From Lutibacter oceani (GTDB taxonomy: Bacteria > Bacteroidota > Bacteroidia > Flavobacteriales > Flavobacteriaceae), in the NCBI RefSeq assembly GCF_003384935.1, contig NZ_QTTQ01000010.1, positions 186,001 to 250,000 on the forward strand: a stretch of DNA of 64,000 nucleotides. The letters run 5' to 3'. Under the pieces are notes generated by a model. That model was given only the letters and a program-made list of their open reading frames with translations, did not search any database and had not been told where the DNA came from. This document shows, in pieces, positions 53,225 through 60,871 of the stretch. The first letter of the stretch is position 1; every line of letters begins with the position of its first letter. Both the position numbers and the translations under genes were made by a program.

Positions 53225-54178
53225 ATGAAAAAATACACATACACTGAAAAAAAAGATACCAGATCAGGATTTGGTGCAGGTTTAGCTGAACTAGGAGATA
53301 AAAATGAAAATGTAGTTGCACTTTGTGCTGATTTAATTGGGTCTCTAAAAATGGAGAAATTTATTGAAAATCATCCAGAGCGCTTTTTCCAAATTGGTAT
53401 TGCAGAAGCTAATATGATTGGTATTGCAGCTGGTTTAACAATTGGAGGGAAAATTCCATTTACTGGAACATTTGCAAATTTTTCAACTGGTAGAGTTTAT
53501 GACCAAATTCGTCAATCAGTTGCTTATTCTGATAAGAATGTAAAAATATGTGCGTCACATGCAGGTTTAACACTTGGTGAAGATGGTGCAACACACCAAA
53601 TCTTAGAAGATATTGGTTTAATGAAAATGTTACCAGGTATGACAGTTATTAATACTTGTGACTATAATCAAACAAAAGCAGCTACTATTGCAATTGCTGA
53701 TCACCACGGACCTGTATATTTACGTTTTGGACGTCCTGTTGTTCCTGTATTTATGCCGGAAGATCAAGAATTTATTGTTGGAAAAGCAATTCAATTAACC
53801 GAAGGAACTGATGTTACTATAGTAGCTACTGGTCATTTAGTTTGGGAAGCTTTACAAGCCTCAGAGCAATTAGAAGCTATGGGGATTAGTGCTGAAGTAA
53901 TTAATATTCACACCATTAAACCATTAGATGATGAAGCTATTTTAAAATCTATAGCTAAAACTGGTTGTATTGTAACTACTGAAGAGCATAATATTATTGG
54001 TGGTTTAGGAGAAAGTGTTTCTCGATTATTAGTTCAAAACAATTTAGTGCCTCAAGAATTTGTGGCTGTAAATGATAGTTTTGGAGAATCTGGTACTCCA
54101 GCTCAATTAATGGAAAAATATAATTTAAACGATAAAGCTATTGTAGCAGCTGCTAAAAAAGTAATTGTTAGAAAATAA
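53225..54178 (+). CDS. Transketolase, C-terminal subunit
   Basis: The 317-residue protein contains the pyrimidine-binding and C-terminal domains of transketolase. Visible segments: RSGFGAGLAELGDKNENVVA, IGIAEANMIGIAAGLTIGG (with the Glu that activates ThDP), SHAGLTLGEDGATHQILEDI and VYLRFGRPVVPVF. The N-terminal half, which binds the diphosphate, must be a separate gene, and it is not in this window. Split transketolases occur in Bacteroidota. A 1-deoxyxylulose-5-phosphate synthase-like role is less likely. Confidence 0.9.
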   Translation: MKKYTYTEKKDTRSGFGAGLAELGDKNENVVALCADLIGSLKMEKFIENHPERFFQIGIAEANMIGIAAGLTIGGKIPFTGTFANFSTGRVYDQIRQSVAYSDKNVKICASHAGLTLGEDGATHQILEDIGLMKMLPGMTVINTCDYNQTKAATIAIADHHGPVYLRFGRPVVPVFMPEDQEFIVGKAIQLTEGTDVTIVATGHLVWEALQASEQLEAMGISAEVINIHTIKPLDDEAILKSIAKTGCIVTTEEHNIIGGLGESVSRLLVQNNLVPQEFVAVNDSFGESGTPAQLMEKYNLNDKAIVAAAKKVIVRK

Positions 54179-54231
54179 TATTCTTTTTGTTTCGTTTAAA
54201 TTATTGTAATAACCCTAAATAAACATTCAAT

Positions 54232-54852
54232 ATGAAAAAAAGAACAGTATTATTTTCAATTGCATTTTTAGCAACAATAATGTTAATGAATGCTCAAAGT
54301 GATTTTGGTATTAAAGCAGGTTTAAGTTATAATTCTAATGGAGATCTGAAAGAATTTACAACCGAAGTAGATAATATTTACAAAAATGAAGGAAAAGGAA
54401 AATCTGGATTTAATGTAGGTTTTTATGGAAAATTAGATTTAGGTCCAATTTATTTGCGACCAGAATTAGTTTATACAAAAACTACTAGTGAATATACCTT
54501 AAATACTGGAAATACAGAAGATTATAAATTGTCTAAAATTGATGTTCCTGTTTTAGTAGGCATTAAATTAATTGGTCCTTTAAACGTTTTTGCAGGTCCT
54601 GCATTTCAATATGTAATTGATAATAAAATAAAAGGTTTAAGTATTAGTGATGTTGAAAATGAATTTTCTGTGGGTATGAATATTGGAGCCTCAATAGAAT
54701 TTGGAAGAATTGGCATTGATGTTAGGTATGAAAGAGGTTTAAGTGAGAATGAAGCTAATTGGACAAATGCAGGTGATACTTTTAAGTTAGATTCTAGGCC
54801 AGAACAACTAATTTTTAGTTTATCATATAGTTTATCTAAAGGAAAAAACTAG
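54232..54852 (+). CDS. Outer-membrane beta-barrel (porin-like) protein
   Basis: The 206-residue protein has a signal peptide (VLFSIAFLATIMLMNAQS). The fold is the small eight-stranded outer membrane beta-barrel family PF13568: FGIKAGLSYNSNGDLKEF, GFNVGFYGKLDLGPIYLRPE, KIDVPVLVGIKLIGPLNVFA, GPAFQYVI and VGMNIGASIEFGRIGIDVRY, ending in SLSYSLSKGKN. Such barrels are probably structural or small-molecule proteins of unknown specificity. A strong bidirectional terminator follows. Confidence 0.9.
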   Translation: MKKRTVLFSIAFLATIMLMNAQSDFGIKAGLSYNSNGDLKEFTTEVDNIYKNEGKGKSGFNVGFYGKLDLGPIYLRPELVYTKTTSEYTLNTGNTEDYKLSKIDVPVLVGIKLIGPLNVFAGPAFQYVIDNKIKGLSISDVENEFSVGMNIGASIEFGRIGIDVRYERGLSENEANWTNAGDTFKLDSRPEQLIFSLSYSLSKGKN

Positions 54853-54900
54853 TATTATTAATTTCATTTTTAAGTTTAGAATGAAGTTAATTATTATATA

Positions 54901-54945
54901 AATACAAAAAAAGCTTCTCAAAATTGAGAAGCTTTTTTTGTATTA
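54901..54945. terminator. Strong bidirectional terminator
   Basis: A perfect stem of about 21 bp (AATACAAAAAAAGCTTCTCAA arm and its complement) with a 2-nt AA loop is flanked by A and T runs. It lies between the convergent porin-like and FKBP genes. Confidence 0.9.
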
Positions 54946-54958
54946 TAATTAATTTATT

Positions 54959-55792
54959 TTAATTATCTGCATCCAAATAATCTGGTATTCCATCACCATC
55001 TGTATCATCATTTGTAGGATCTCCATCTTCATTAGCATCTTCATCTTTAGTTAAAATTCCATCACCATCATCATCACTATCTAAATAATTAGGTATAGTA
55101 TCACTATCTGTATCATCATTTTTAACATTACCATCTCCATCAATATCTTCATTAATAGATAAAATTCCATCATTGTCATGGTCTGCATCATTTACAGCAT
55201 GTAATTCAAACTCAAAAATCAAAGGTGCATTAGCTGGTATTGTTGTTTGCGCAATATTACCATATGCTAAACCAGAAGGAATAAATAAAATTCCTTTCCC
55301 AGAGTTTTCATAATAAAAAGACTCATCTTCAGCAATCACCTTATTACCTCCTTTAAAATTTGTAAATCCATAGCTCCAGCCATCTATAACCCCAGTTAAA
55401 GAAAACCAAATTACACTAGCACGTGTATCAAAAACTACACTATCTAATCTCATACCTGTATATGTAGCTAAAACGGAGTCAGCAACAGTTGGAGAAACTG
55501 TAACCCCTTCATTTTGTTTTAAATAATATAACTTATAAGAAATATCATCTTTAACTACGTTTTGAACATTAAGTCTAGAATCATTCATTAACGGGGATTC
55601 ATCATTTGTAACTGTCCAAATACCACCATCTTCTTCATTTAAATAATGTGATTGTAAATATTCAATTAATGTATTATCATCCTCAATTGCTTGTGCTGCA
55701 GCATCAAAATCCACGGTATTATTATCATCTTTTTTACATGAAAAAATAACTAAACCTATTATTAATAATCCTATTAAATTTTTAATTTTCAT
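54959..55792 (-). CDS. FKBP-type peptidyl-prolyl isomerase lipoprotein with Ca-binding repeats
   Basis: The 277-residue lipoprotein (signal ending GLVIFSCKKDD) has an FKBP domain at about 75-200 (VLATYTGMRLDSVVFDTRAS; GKGILFIPSGLAYGN; IPANAPLIFEFELHAV). An Asp-rich C-terminal part has four thrombospondin-3-like calcium loops (DADHDNDGILSINEDIDGDG; DTDSDTIPNYLDSDDDGDGI; DTDGDGIPDYLDADN). The FKBP active-site aromatic residues are partly changed, so it may fold or bind clients weakly. Gliding/T9SS proteins such as GldI belong to the same broad family. The role here is not proven. Confidence 0.82.
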   Translation of the reverse strand: MKIKNLIGLLIIGLVIFSCKKDDNNTVDFDAAAQAIEDDNTLIEYLQSHYLNEEDGGIWTVTNDESPLMNDSRLNVQNVVKDDISYKLYYLKQNEGVTVSPTVADSVLATYTGMRLDSVVFDTRASVIWFSLTGVIDGWSYGFTNFKGGNKVIAEDESFYYENSGKGILFIPSGLAYGNIAQTTIPANAPLIFEFELHAVNDADHDNDGILSINEDIDGDGNVKNDDTDSDTIPNYLDSDDDGDGILTKDEDANEDGDPTNDDTDGDGIPDYLDADN

Positions 55793-55829
55793 TTACTTTT
55801 ATTTTAAGGTGCGCAAGATACTATTTTAA

Positions 55830-55837
55830 TATCTTTG
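55830..55837 (+). promoter_or_regulatory. -7 element of the S4 protein gene
   Basis: TATCTTTG matches TAnnTTTG, 43 nt before the ATG at 55881. Confidence 0.45.
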
Positions 55838-55880
55838 TTAAAAAGGAATACGTAAAATTTAACTTTATTATAGGAATAAA

Positions 55881-56246
55881 ATGCGAATAGATAAATATTT
55901 ATGGTGTATTAGGTTTTATAAAACCCGAAGTATTGCAACTGAAGCATGTAAAAAAGGACATGTTAAAATTAACGATACAAGTGTAAAAGCTTCTAGATTA
56001 ATATTTAATGGAGAAATAATAGCTATCCGCAAAGAACAAATAAATTATAAAATACAAGTATTAGACATTCCATTAAACAGAGTTGGTGCTAAATTAGTTG
56101 ATTTATACAGAAAAGACTGTACACCGCAAGAAGAGTTTGAAAAATTTGAACTTTTAAAATATTCAAAAGATTATTATAGAAAAAAAGGAACTGGAAGACC
56201 AACAAAGAAAGATAGAAGAGATATAGATGACTTACAAGAAGATTAA
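55881..56246 (+). CDS. S4-domain RNA-binding protein (Hsp15-like)
   Basis: The 121-residue protein begins with an S4 RNA-binding motif (MRIDKYLWCIRFYKTRSIAT, then ACKKGHVKINDTSVKASRLI). A basic C-terminal tail follows (YYRKKGTGRPTKKDRRD). This is the Hsp15 layout, a factor that binds stalled 50S subunits with nascent chains. The stop overlaps the next gene's start by 20 nt, so the two are translationally linked. Confidence 0.88.
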   Translation: MRIDKYLWCIRFYKTRSIATEACKKGHVKINDTSVKASRLIFNGEIIAIRKEQINYKIQVLDIPLNRVGAKLVDLYRKDCTPQEEFEKFELLKYSKDYYRKKGTGRPTKKDRRDIDDLQED

Positions 56247-56829
56247 CAATAGTTTTAACAGAGAATTTTGGGAGCATAAATATGAAAATAATAAAACTGG
56301 TTGGGATATTGGTTTTGTCTCTACTCCTATTAAAAAATATATTAATCAGCTAAATTACAAAGAATTAAGAATATTAATTCCAGGTGGTGGAAATAGTTAT
56401 GAAGCTGAATATTTGTTAAATAAAGGTTTTAAAAATATAAATGTATTAGATATTGTAGCGCAACCACTAAATAATATACATACGAGAATACCTGAATTTC
56501 CAAAAAACAATTTAATTCATCAAAATTTCTTTGAACATAATAATACTTATGATTTAATAATTGAGCAGACTTTTTTTTGTGCTTTAACTCCAGAATTACG
56601 CAAAAATTATGTTGATAAAATGTATGATTTATTAAGTATTAAAGGAAAGCTTGTAGGATTATTATTTGATTTTGATTTGACTGAAGAAGGGCCTCCTTTT
56701 GGAGGAAATTTAATAGAATATATTCAATTATTTTATGCTAAATTTGAAATTAAAGTTTTTGAAAAATGTTATAATTCAATAAAACAAAGACAAGGTAGAG
56801 AATTGTTTTTTATCTTTGAAAAAAAATAA
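56227..56829 (+). CDS. TPMT-family methyltransferase
   Basis: The 200-residue SAM-dependent methyltransferase has FWEHKYENNKTGWDIGFVST (the thiopurine methyltransferase N-terminal WxxxWE-like pattern) and the SAM loop LIPGGGNSYEAEYL. The acidic motif is VLDIV, and it also has EQTFFCALTPELRKNYVDKM. TPMT-family bacterial enzymes methylate thiols, selenium or tellurium species; the native substrate is unknown. I keep the start at 56227 although it overlaps the S4 gene, because the opening residues continue the family's conserved N-terminus. Confidence 0.85.
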   Translation: MTYKKINNSFNREFWEHKYENNKTGWDIGFVSTPIKKYINQLNYKELRILIPGGGNSYEAEYLLNKGFKNINVLDIVAQPLNNIHTRIPEFPKNNLIHQNFFEHNNTYDLIIEQTFFCALTPELRKNYVDKMYDLLSIKGKLVGLLFDFDLTEEGPPFGGNLIEYIQLFYAKFEIKVFEKCYNSIKQRQGRELFFIFEKK

Positions 56830-56834
56830 TCATA

Positions 56835-57332
56835 ATGGAAAGTTCAATTATTTTAACAAACGAGCAAATTCAAAATAAAACCAGAAGAATTGCTTACCAA
56901 ATATATGAAAGCAATTGCAATGAAAAGGAAATAATTATTGCAGGTATTAATGGAAATGGTTATGTATTTGCGCAGAATATAGCAAAAATATTAAGTGCTA
57001 TTTCTGAAGTAAAAGTTGTTTTATGTGAAGTTAAAATAGATAAGAAAAATCCTATTAAAGAAATTACAACTAGCATACCGGCTAGCGAATATAAAAATAA
57101 ATCTTTAGTACTGGTTGATGACGTTTTAAGCTCTGGGACAACCTTAATATATGGTATTAAACATTTTTTAGAAGTTCCTTTAAAGCGTTTTAAAACTGCA
57201 GTTTTAATAAATAGAAATCATAAAAAGTACCCTGTAAAAGCTGATTTTAAAGGAATCTCGTTATCTACTTCAATGCAAGAACATATAAACGTAATTTTTG
57301 ATAAGAAAAATTCTTACGCAGTTTTAGAGTAA
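56835..57332 (+). CDS. Phosphoribosyltransferase (PyrR/type I PRTase-like)
   Basis: The 165-residue protein has the PRPP-binding loop VLVDDVLSSGTTLIYG and an N-terminal PRTase segment (RRIAYQIYESNCNEKEIIIA, then GINGNGYVFA). Length and layout match the PyrR-like/hypoxanthine-type group in Bacteroidota. Whether it acts as a uracil phosphoribosyltransferase, an attenuator protein or a purine salvage enzyme is not settled. It is next to the methyltransferase gene (5 nt), and its last 9 nt overlap aroK tail to tail. Confidence 0.8.
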   Translation: MESSIILTNEQIQNKTRRIAYQIYESNCNEKEIIIAGINGNGYVFAQNIAKILSAISEVKVVLCEVKIDKKNPIKEITTSIPASEYKNKSLVLVDDVLSSGTTLIYGIKHFLEVPLKRFKTAVLINRNHKKYPVKADFKGISLSTSMQEHINVIFDKKNSYAVLE

Positions 57333-57833
57333 GACTTTAATTTCTTTAACTATTTGTTCAATTGTTTTATTATCTACAGAAATTATCTCATCAGCTTTAG
57401 AGTAATAGGGTGAGCGTTCAAATAAATGCTTAGCAATATATTCCTTCAAATTTTCTTTACCTATTGTAGCAACAAGAGGCCTTTGTGAAGTCTCACTTTT
57501 TAGTCTTTCAAAAATAGTATTTATTGTGGCGCTTAAATAAATTGATTTTGAGTTATTTGTAATAATATCCATATTATTTCCATAACAAGGAGTGCCTCCA
57601 CCTAAAGATATAATACAATCATTTTTCAAATTTATTAATTCTTGTAAGTACTCGCTTTCTTTTTTTCTGAAATAAATTTCGCCTTTTGTTGAAAAAATAG
57701 CACTAATTGAAATCCCTTCACAAGTTTCAATATAATTATCTAAATCAATAAAAGGAAGGTTTAACTTTAACGATAACAATTTTCCAATAGCTGATTTACC
57801 AGATGCCATATAACCTAATAGTACAATTTTCAT
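57324..57833 (-). CDS. aroK: Shikimate kinase
   Basis: About 169 residues from ATG 57833 (MKIVLLGYMASGKSAIGKLL); the longer frame to 57941 runs through the tRNA promoter. It phosphorylates shikimate in the chorismate pathway. The P-loop is GYMASGKS, the shikimate Asp is in FIDLDNYIE, the ISLGGGTPCYGNN loop and the RPLVATIG lid (with Arg) are in place. Its end overlaps the convergent PRTase gene by 9 nt. Confidence 0.93.
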   Translation of the reverse strand: MKIVLLGYMASGKSAIGKLLSLKLNLPFIDLDNYIETCEGISISAIFSTKGEIYFRKKESEYLQELINLKNDCIISLGGGTPCYGNNMDIITNNSKSIYLSATINTIFERLKSETSQRPLVATIGKENLKEYIAKHLFERSPYYSKADEIISVDNKTIEQIVKEIKVLL

Positions 57834-57896
57834 GTAAACTTTAATTTGTTTTAATACACGGATACAAATATCGTTTAAAAAACTACATAAAAAAAC

Positions 57897-57926
57897 TTGG
57901 TTTTTAAACTTTTGATAGTATATTTG
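57897..57926 (+). promoter_or_regulatory. Promoter of the tRNA genes
   Basis: TTG at 57897-57899, a 19-nt spacer and TATATTTG at 57919-57926 match the consensus exactly. The tRNA-Lys starts at 57952. Confidence 0.75.
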
Positions 57927-57951
57927 CACTCGCAATTGCAAAAGGACAATT

Positions 57952-58024
57952 GACCTGGTAGCTCAGTTGGTAGAGCACCTCCCTTTTAAGGAGGTGGTCC
58001 TGGGTTCGAGCCCCAGCCAGGTCA
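57952..58024 (+). tRNA. tRNA-Lys (anticodon TTT)
   Basis: The acceptor arms GACCTGG and CCAGGTC pair perfectly, with A as the discriminator base. The anticodon stem CCTCC/GGAGG encloses the loop CTTTTAA, giving TTT. The T arm has GGTTCGAGCC. The length is 73 nt and no CCA is encoded. Confidence 0.97.
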
Positions 58025-58025
58025 C

Positions 58026-58056
58026 AAAAAGTTAAGTTTTTACTTAACTTTTTTTG
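58026..58056 (+). terminator. Hairpin between tRNA genes
   Basis: AAAAAGTTAAGT pairs with ACTTAACTTTTT around a 4-nt T loop, followed by more T. It may terminate the tRNA-Lys transcript, which would leave tRNA-Leu with its own or a read-through promoter. Confidence 0.6.
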
Positions 58057-58070
58057 TATATAAAAGTACT

Positions 58071-58155
58071 GCGCGTGTGGCGGAATTGGTAGACGCGCCA
58101 GCTTGAGGGGCTGGTTTTCGCTTAGAAAGTGCTGGTTCGACTCCAGTCACGCGCA
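58071..58155 (+). tRNA. tRNA-Leu (anticodon GAG)
   Basis: Class II tRNA of 85 nt. The acceptor arms GCGCGTG/CACGCGC pair perfectly. The anticodon stem CCAGC/GCTGG has the loop TTGAGGG (GAG, reading CTC/CTT). A long variable arm (TTTTCGCTTAGAAAGT region) precedes the T arm GGTTCGACTCC. CCA is not encoded. Confidence 0.96.
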
Positions 58156-58255
58156 CAAAATAAAGTAATTTTAATTTTTACACTTTTAAGGTTGTTTCTA
58201 GTTTAAAAAAACAGTAATTTTATCTTTTATTAAATCTCTTATTTTAAAATAAATT

Positions 58256-58951
58256 ATGAAAAAATTTATATATACAGTTGTAATTGGAACTTTATTATGG
58301 TCTTGTGGAGGTTCAGGTGGTGATACACCCCCAGATCCAACTCCAGAGAATAATGCTCCATCCGTTCCAACATTGGTTTATCCTTCAGCAAATTTGCTAT
58401 GTATAGATAACTCAATTAATTTTAGCTGGAATGCATCAACCGATCCTGATGGCGACACTGTATCATATCAAATTCAAATAGCAAAAGATAACCAATTTAC
58501 TGAAATAGTACAGTCTATTTCAAATACAAGTACAACTAGAACAATTTCTTTAGAAAAAGGTGTTGCTTATTATTGGAGAGTAAGTGCAAAAGATAGTAAA
58601 AATAAAGCTAGTAGCTATTCTACTGCTAACTCATTTTATACTGAAGGCGAAGGAGTTTCAAATTATTTACCATTTTCACCTGAAATAGTTTCGCCTACTT
58701 TAAACGCTATAGTTACTGAAACTAGTGCAGCTCTTGAATGGAATGCTTCAGATGTTGATAATGATCCACTTACTTTTGATGTGTATTTTGGAACTGAAAA
58801 CCCTCCAACTACAATTGTTTCAACAAACCAAACTACAAAAACGTATACTGTAGATGTAAATGCTTCAACAGATTATTTTTGGAAGGTTGTTGTTAAAGAT
58901 GATAAAGGTGGTGAAACTTTAGGTCAAGTTTGGAATTTTAAAACAGATTAA
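58256..58951 (+). CDS. Fibronectin-III-like lipoprotein
   Basis: The 231-residue lipoprotein (signal ending GTLLWSCGGSG) with a Pro-rich linker and two beta-sandwich domains is a paralog of the gene at 44738-45442. Both have NAPS/APSTP, DPDGDTVSYQIQIAKDNQF, GVAYYWRV and KVVVKDDKGGETLGQVW. It is monocistronic, placed just after two tRNA genes and with a terminator behind. The shared operator motif is not seen in its upstream region, so it is probably regulated differently from its paralog. Confidence 0.85.
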   Translation: MKKFIYTVVIGTLLWSCGGSGGDTPPDPTPENNAPSVPTLVYPSANLLCIDNSINFSWNASTDPDGDTVSYQIQIAKDNQFTEIVQSISNTSTTRTISLEKGVAYYWRVSAKDSKNKASSYSTANSFYTEGEGVSNYLPFSPEIVSPTLNAIVTETSAALEWNASDVDNDPLTFDVYFGTENPPTTIVSTNQTTKTYTVDVNASTDYFWKVVVKDDKGGETLGQVWNFKTD

Positions 58952-58986
58952 ATTTATTTAATTTTTTCAAATAATTTAAATATTAA

Positions 58987-59030
58987 AAATAAAGCTTCTG
59001 TTTTTTTAAATGGAAGCTTTATTTTTTTTT
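58987..59030 (+). terminator. Terminator of the fibronectin-like lipoprotein gene
   Basis: AAATAAAGCTTC pairs with GAAGCTTTATTT around a 14-nt loop, followed by a long T run. Confidence 0.85.
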
Positions 59031-59096
59031 AATAAAGTCATATAATTTTTGTTATTCCTTAACAAAGTTTATAACGAATATTTAGTATAATTGCAT

Positions 59097-59921
59097 ATGA
59101 TAAAAAGAATAATATATATAGCATTATTTTTAATTTCAATAAAAGGTTTTTCACAAGAACCAGTTGGAATTGATACTTTAAAAAACAATGCACTTTCTGT
59201 GTCTTTAAAAGGACAAGTTGTAAACCATTTAGATAAAACTCCATTAAAAGGAGCACATTTATTTAATTTGAACTCAGTGTTTGGAACCATTACCAATGAT
59301 ACTGGTAATTTTGAAATAGCTACCGCAGTTAATGATACTATTTATGTGTCTTATTTAGGTTTTCAGTCAATTAAATTAAAAATAACAAACGATTTACTTA
59401 AAGGTAACGAGTTAGTTATCGAATTATATGAAAAAACTGAAGAAATTAGTGAGGTTATAGTGAAATCTCATAAATTAATTGGAGTTCTTGAAATTGATGC
59501 TAAAAATGTTCCAAAGGATAAGTATGCTCGTATTCATATTAATGGCTTACCACAAACTTATGAAGTTGGTGTAAAACAAAGAAGAGAATTTAACTCGCCT
59601 ATTGATGCCTTGTTTAGACCTATAGATTTTGTGTATAACAAGTTTGGTAAAAGTCCAAAACAACTAAAAAAGTTAAAAAAAATGCGTGATGATGATCAAT
59701 TACGTGAACAATTAGAATCTAGGTTTAACCGAGAATTGATGATGGAGTATTTGGATATGGATGCAAATGAATTAAATGAATTATTAAACGAATGCAATTA
59801 TTCTGATTATTTTATAAAACAGGCAAGTGATTTACAATTAATTGAAGCTGTTTTATTATGTTATGAAAATTACAAGGCTATTAAAAAAGGTAGCACTATA
59901 AAAGAAAATAATAAACAATAA
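59097..59921 (+). CDS. CarboxypepD_reg-like domain protein, exported
   Basis: About 274 residues from ATG 59097; the TTG at 59091 is part of the promoter region (TATAATTG). A signal peptide (IIYIALFLISIKGFSQ) is followed by a CarboxypepD_reg-like beta-sandwich at about 35-120 (LKGQVVNHLDKTPLKGAHLF; GTITNDTGNFEIA; YVSYLGFQSIKLKI). This domain is usual at the N-terminus of TonB-dependent receptors. Here no barrel follows. Instead there is a helical, charged C-terminal half (KKLKKMRDDDQLREQLESRF) with no known family. It is therefore a free-standing periplasmic protein. Confidence 0.8.
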   Translation: MIKRIIYIALFLISIKGFSQEPVGIDTLKNNALSVSLKGQVVNHLDKTPLKGAHLFNLNSVFGTITNDTGNFEIATAVNDTIYVSYLGFQSIKLKITNDLLKGNELVIELYEKTEEISEVIVKSHKLIGVLEIDAKNVPKDKYARIHINGLPQTYEVGVKQRREFNSPIDALFRPIDFVYNKFGKSPKQLKKLKKMRDDDQLREQLESRFNRELMMEYLDMDANELNELLNECNYSDYFIKQASDLQLIEAVLLCYENYKAIKKGSTIKENNKQ

Positions 59922-59950
59922 AAAAGCAACTAAATCAGTTGCCTTTTTAT
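59921..59950 (+). terminator. Terminator of the CarboxypepD_reg-like gene
   Basis: AAAAAGCAACT and AGTTGCCTTTTT pair with one bulge around a 5-nt loop. Confidence 0.7.
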
Positions 59951-59980
59951 TTTAATTCAAATGTTTATATATAATAAATT

Positions 59981-60853
59981 TTATTTTATTGCGTCTGCTA
60001 TTCCTTTGGTATCTGCAAATTGCTGAAAAGCTATAATTTTACCACCCTTAAGTGTCCATAAATGAGCCATTTGTAAATTTATAATAGCTCCATTTTTTTT
60101 GTATTTAGCTTTATAGCGTCCTGTTACTAAAATTTTATTGTTTGTTAATTCGTTATAGTCTAAATCTGTTAGATTCCAATACTCCCACTCTGCTCCAATA
60201 CGACCAAATACACCAGCACCAATAGCATCAAAGCCTATATAAGGATTTCCATCTGCGTAAGGAAAATTTTCAGCTTCATTCCATATTATATTGGTGTCCA
60301 TTGCTGCAGCTATTCCTTCAATGTTTCCATTTGAAAAATCGGTATATAGATTTTTAATAATATTAGTATTCTCAGGATTAGATAACAAACCTAGTTGTTG
60401 CATAAAAACCATATTATCCATAAAATCTTGTTCTTGAGCAATTTTTCCATTTTTCATTTTAACTAGCGTTGTGCCTTCTACATCAACAAATTCATCAGTT
60501 GCGGGAATACCAAAAAAATCACCAGAATGTGTTCCTTTAAATTTCCAGTGTTTAACCAGTTTATCTCCTTGTCCAAACACATCAACAATTGTGAATTCAA
60601 CATTAGAAAATCCAGTAATGAAGTTCGAATAATAAGCTTTAAAATTCTCAATTCCAACTATATTTTCAGGACTTGAAATTAGGATAATATCTTTATCAAA
60701 ATTGGTATCATTAATAAGTTCTAATTTTCCATTATTAATAACTTCATCCCAAGTATTGGAATACATTTTAATATTTTTTTCAACTTGTTGATTTCCACAA
60801 GAAATAAGTAAGAATCCAATAGAGAATAAGAATAATGTAATTGATTTTTTCAT
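59981..60853 (-). CDS. Lipoprotein with two SnoaL-like (NTF2-fold) domains
   Basis: The 290-residue lipoprotein (signal ending IGFLLISCGNQQ) has two NTF2-like domains. The first (about 30-150) has FGQGDKLVKHWKFKGTHSGD and GIPATDEFVDVEGTTLVKMK, as in SnoaL-type ester cyclases. The second (about 165-290) has IKNLYTDFSNGNIEGIAAAM and GRYKAKYKKNGAIINLQMAH. It may bind or convert small organic molecules; no proven reaction. It lies 18 bases downstream of the MFS gene and shares its operon. Confidence 0.82.
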   Translation of the reverse strand: MKKSITLFLFSIGFLLISCGNQQVEKNIKMYSNTWDEVINNGKLELINDTNFDKDIILISSPENIVGIENFKAYYSNFITGFSNVEFTIVDVFGQGDKLVKHWKFKGTHSGDFFGIPATDEFVDVEGTTLVKMKNGKIAQEQDFMDNMVFMQQLGLLSNPENTNIIKNLYTDFSNGNIEGIAAAMDTNIIWNEAENFPYADGNPYIGFDAIGAGVFGRIGAEWEYWNLTDLDYNELTNNKILVTGRYKAKYKKNGAIINLQMAHLWTLKGGKIIAFQQFADTKGIADAIK

Positions 60854-60871
60854 AAGTTTAGCTTTTTTAAA

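Noticed and set aside
57834-57941. N-terminal extension of shikimate kinase
   Set aside because: It reads through the promoter region and tRNA leader. The P-loop sits at the normal distance from ATG 57833.
58026-58056. Integration (att) site between the tRNA genes
   Set aside because: There is no integrase, no duplicated tRNA end and no change in composition nearby. The hairpin is explained by a tRNA terminator.
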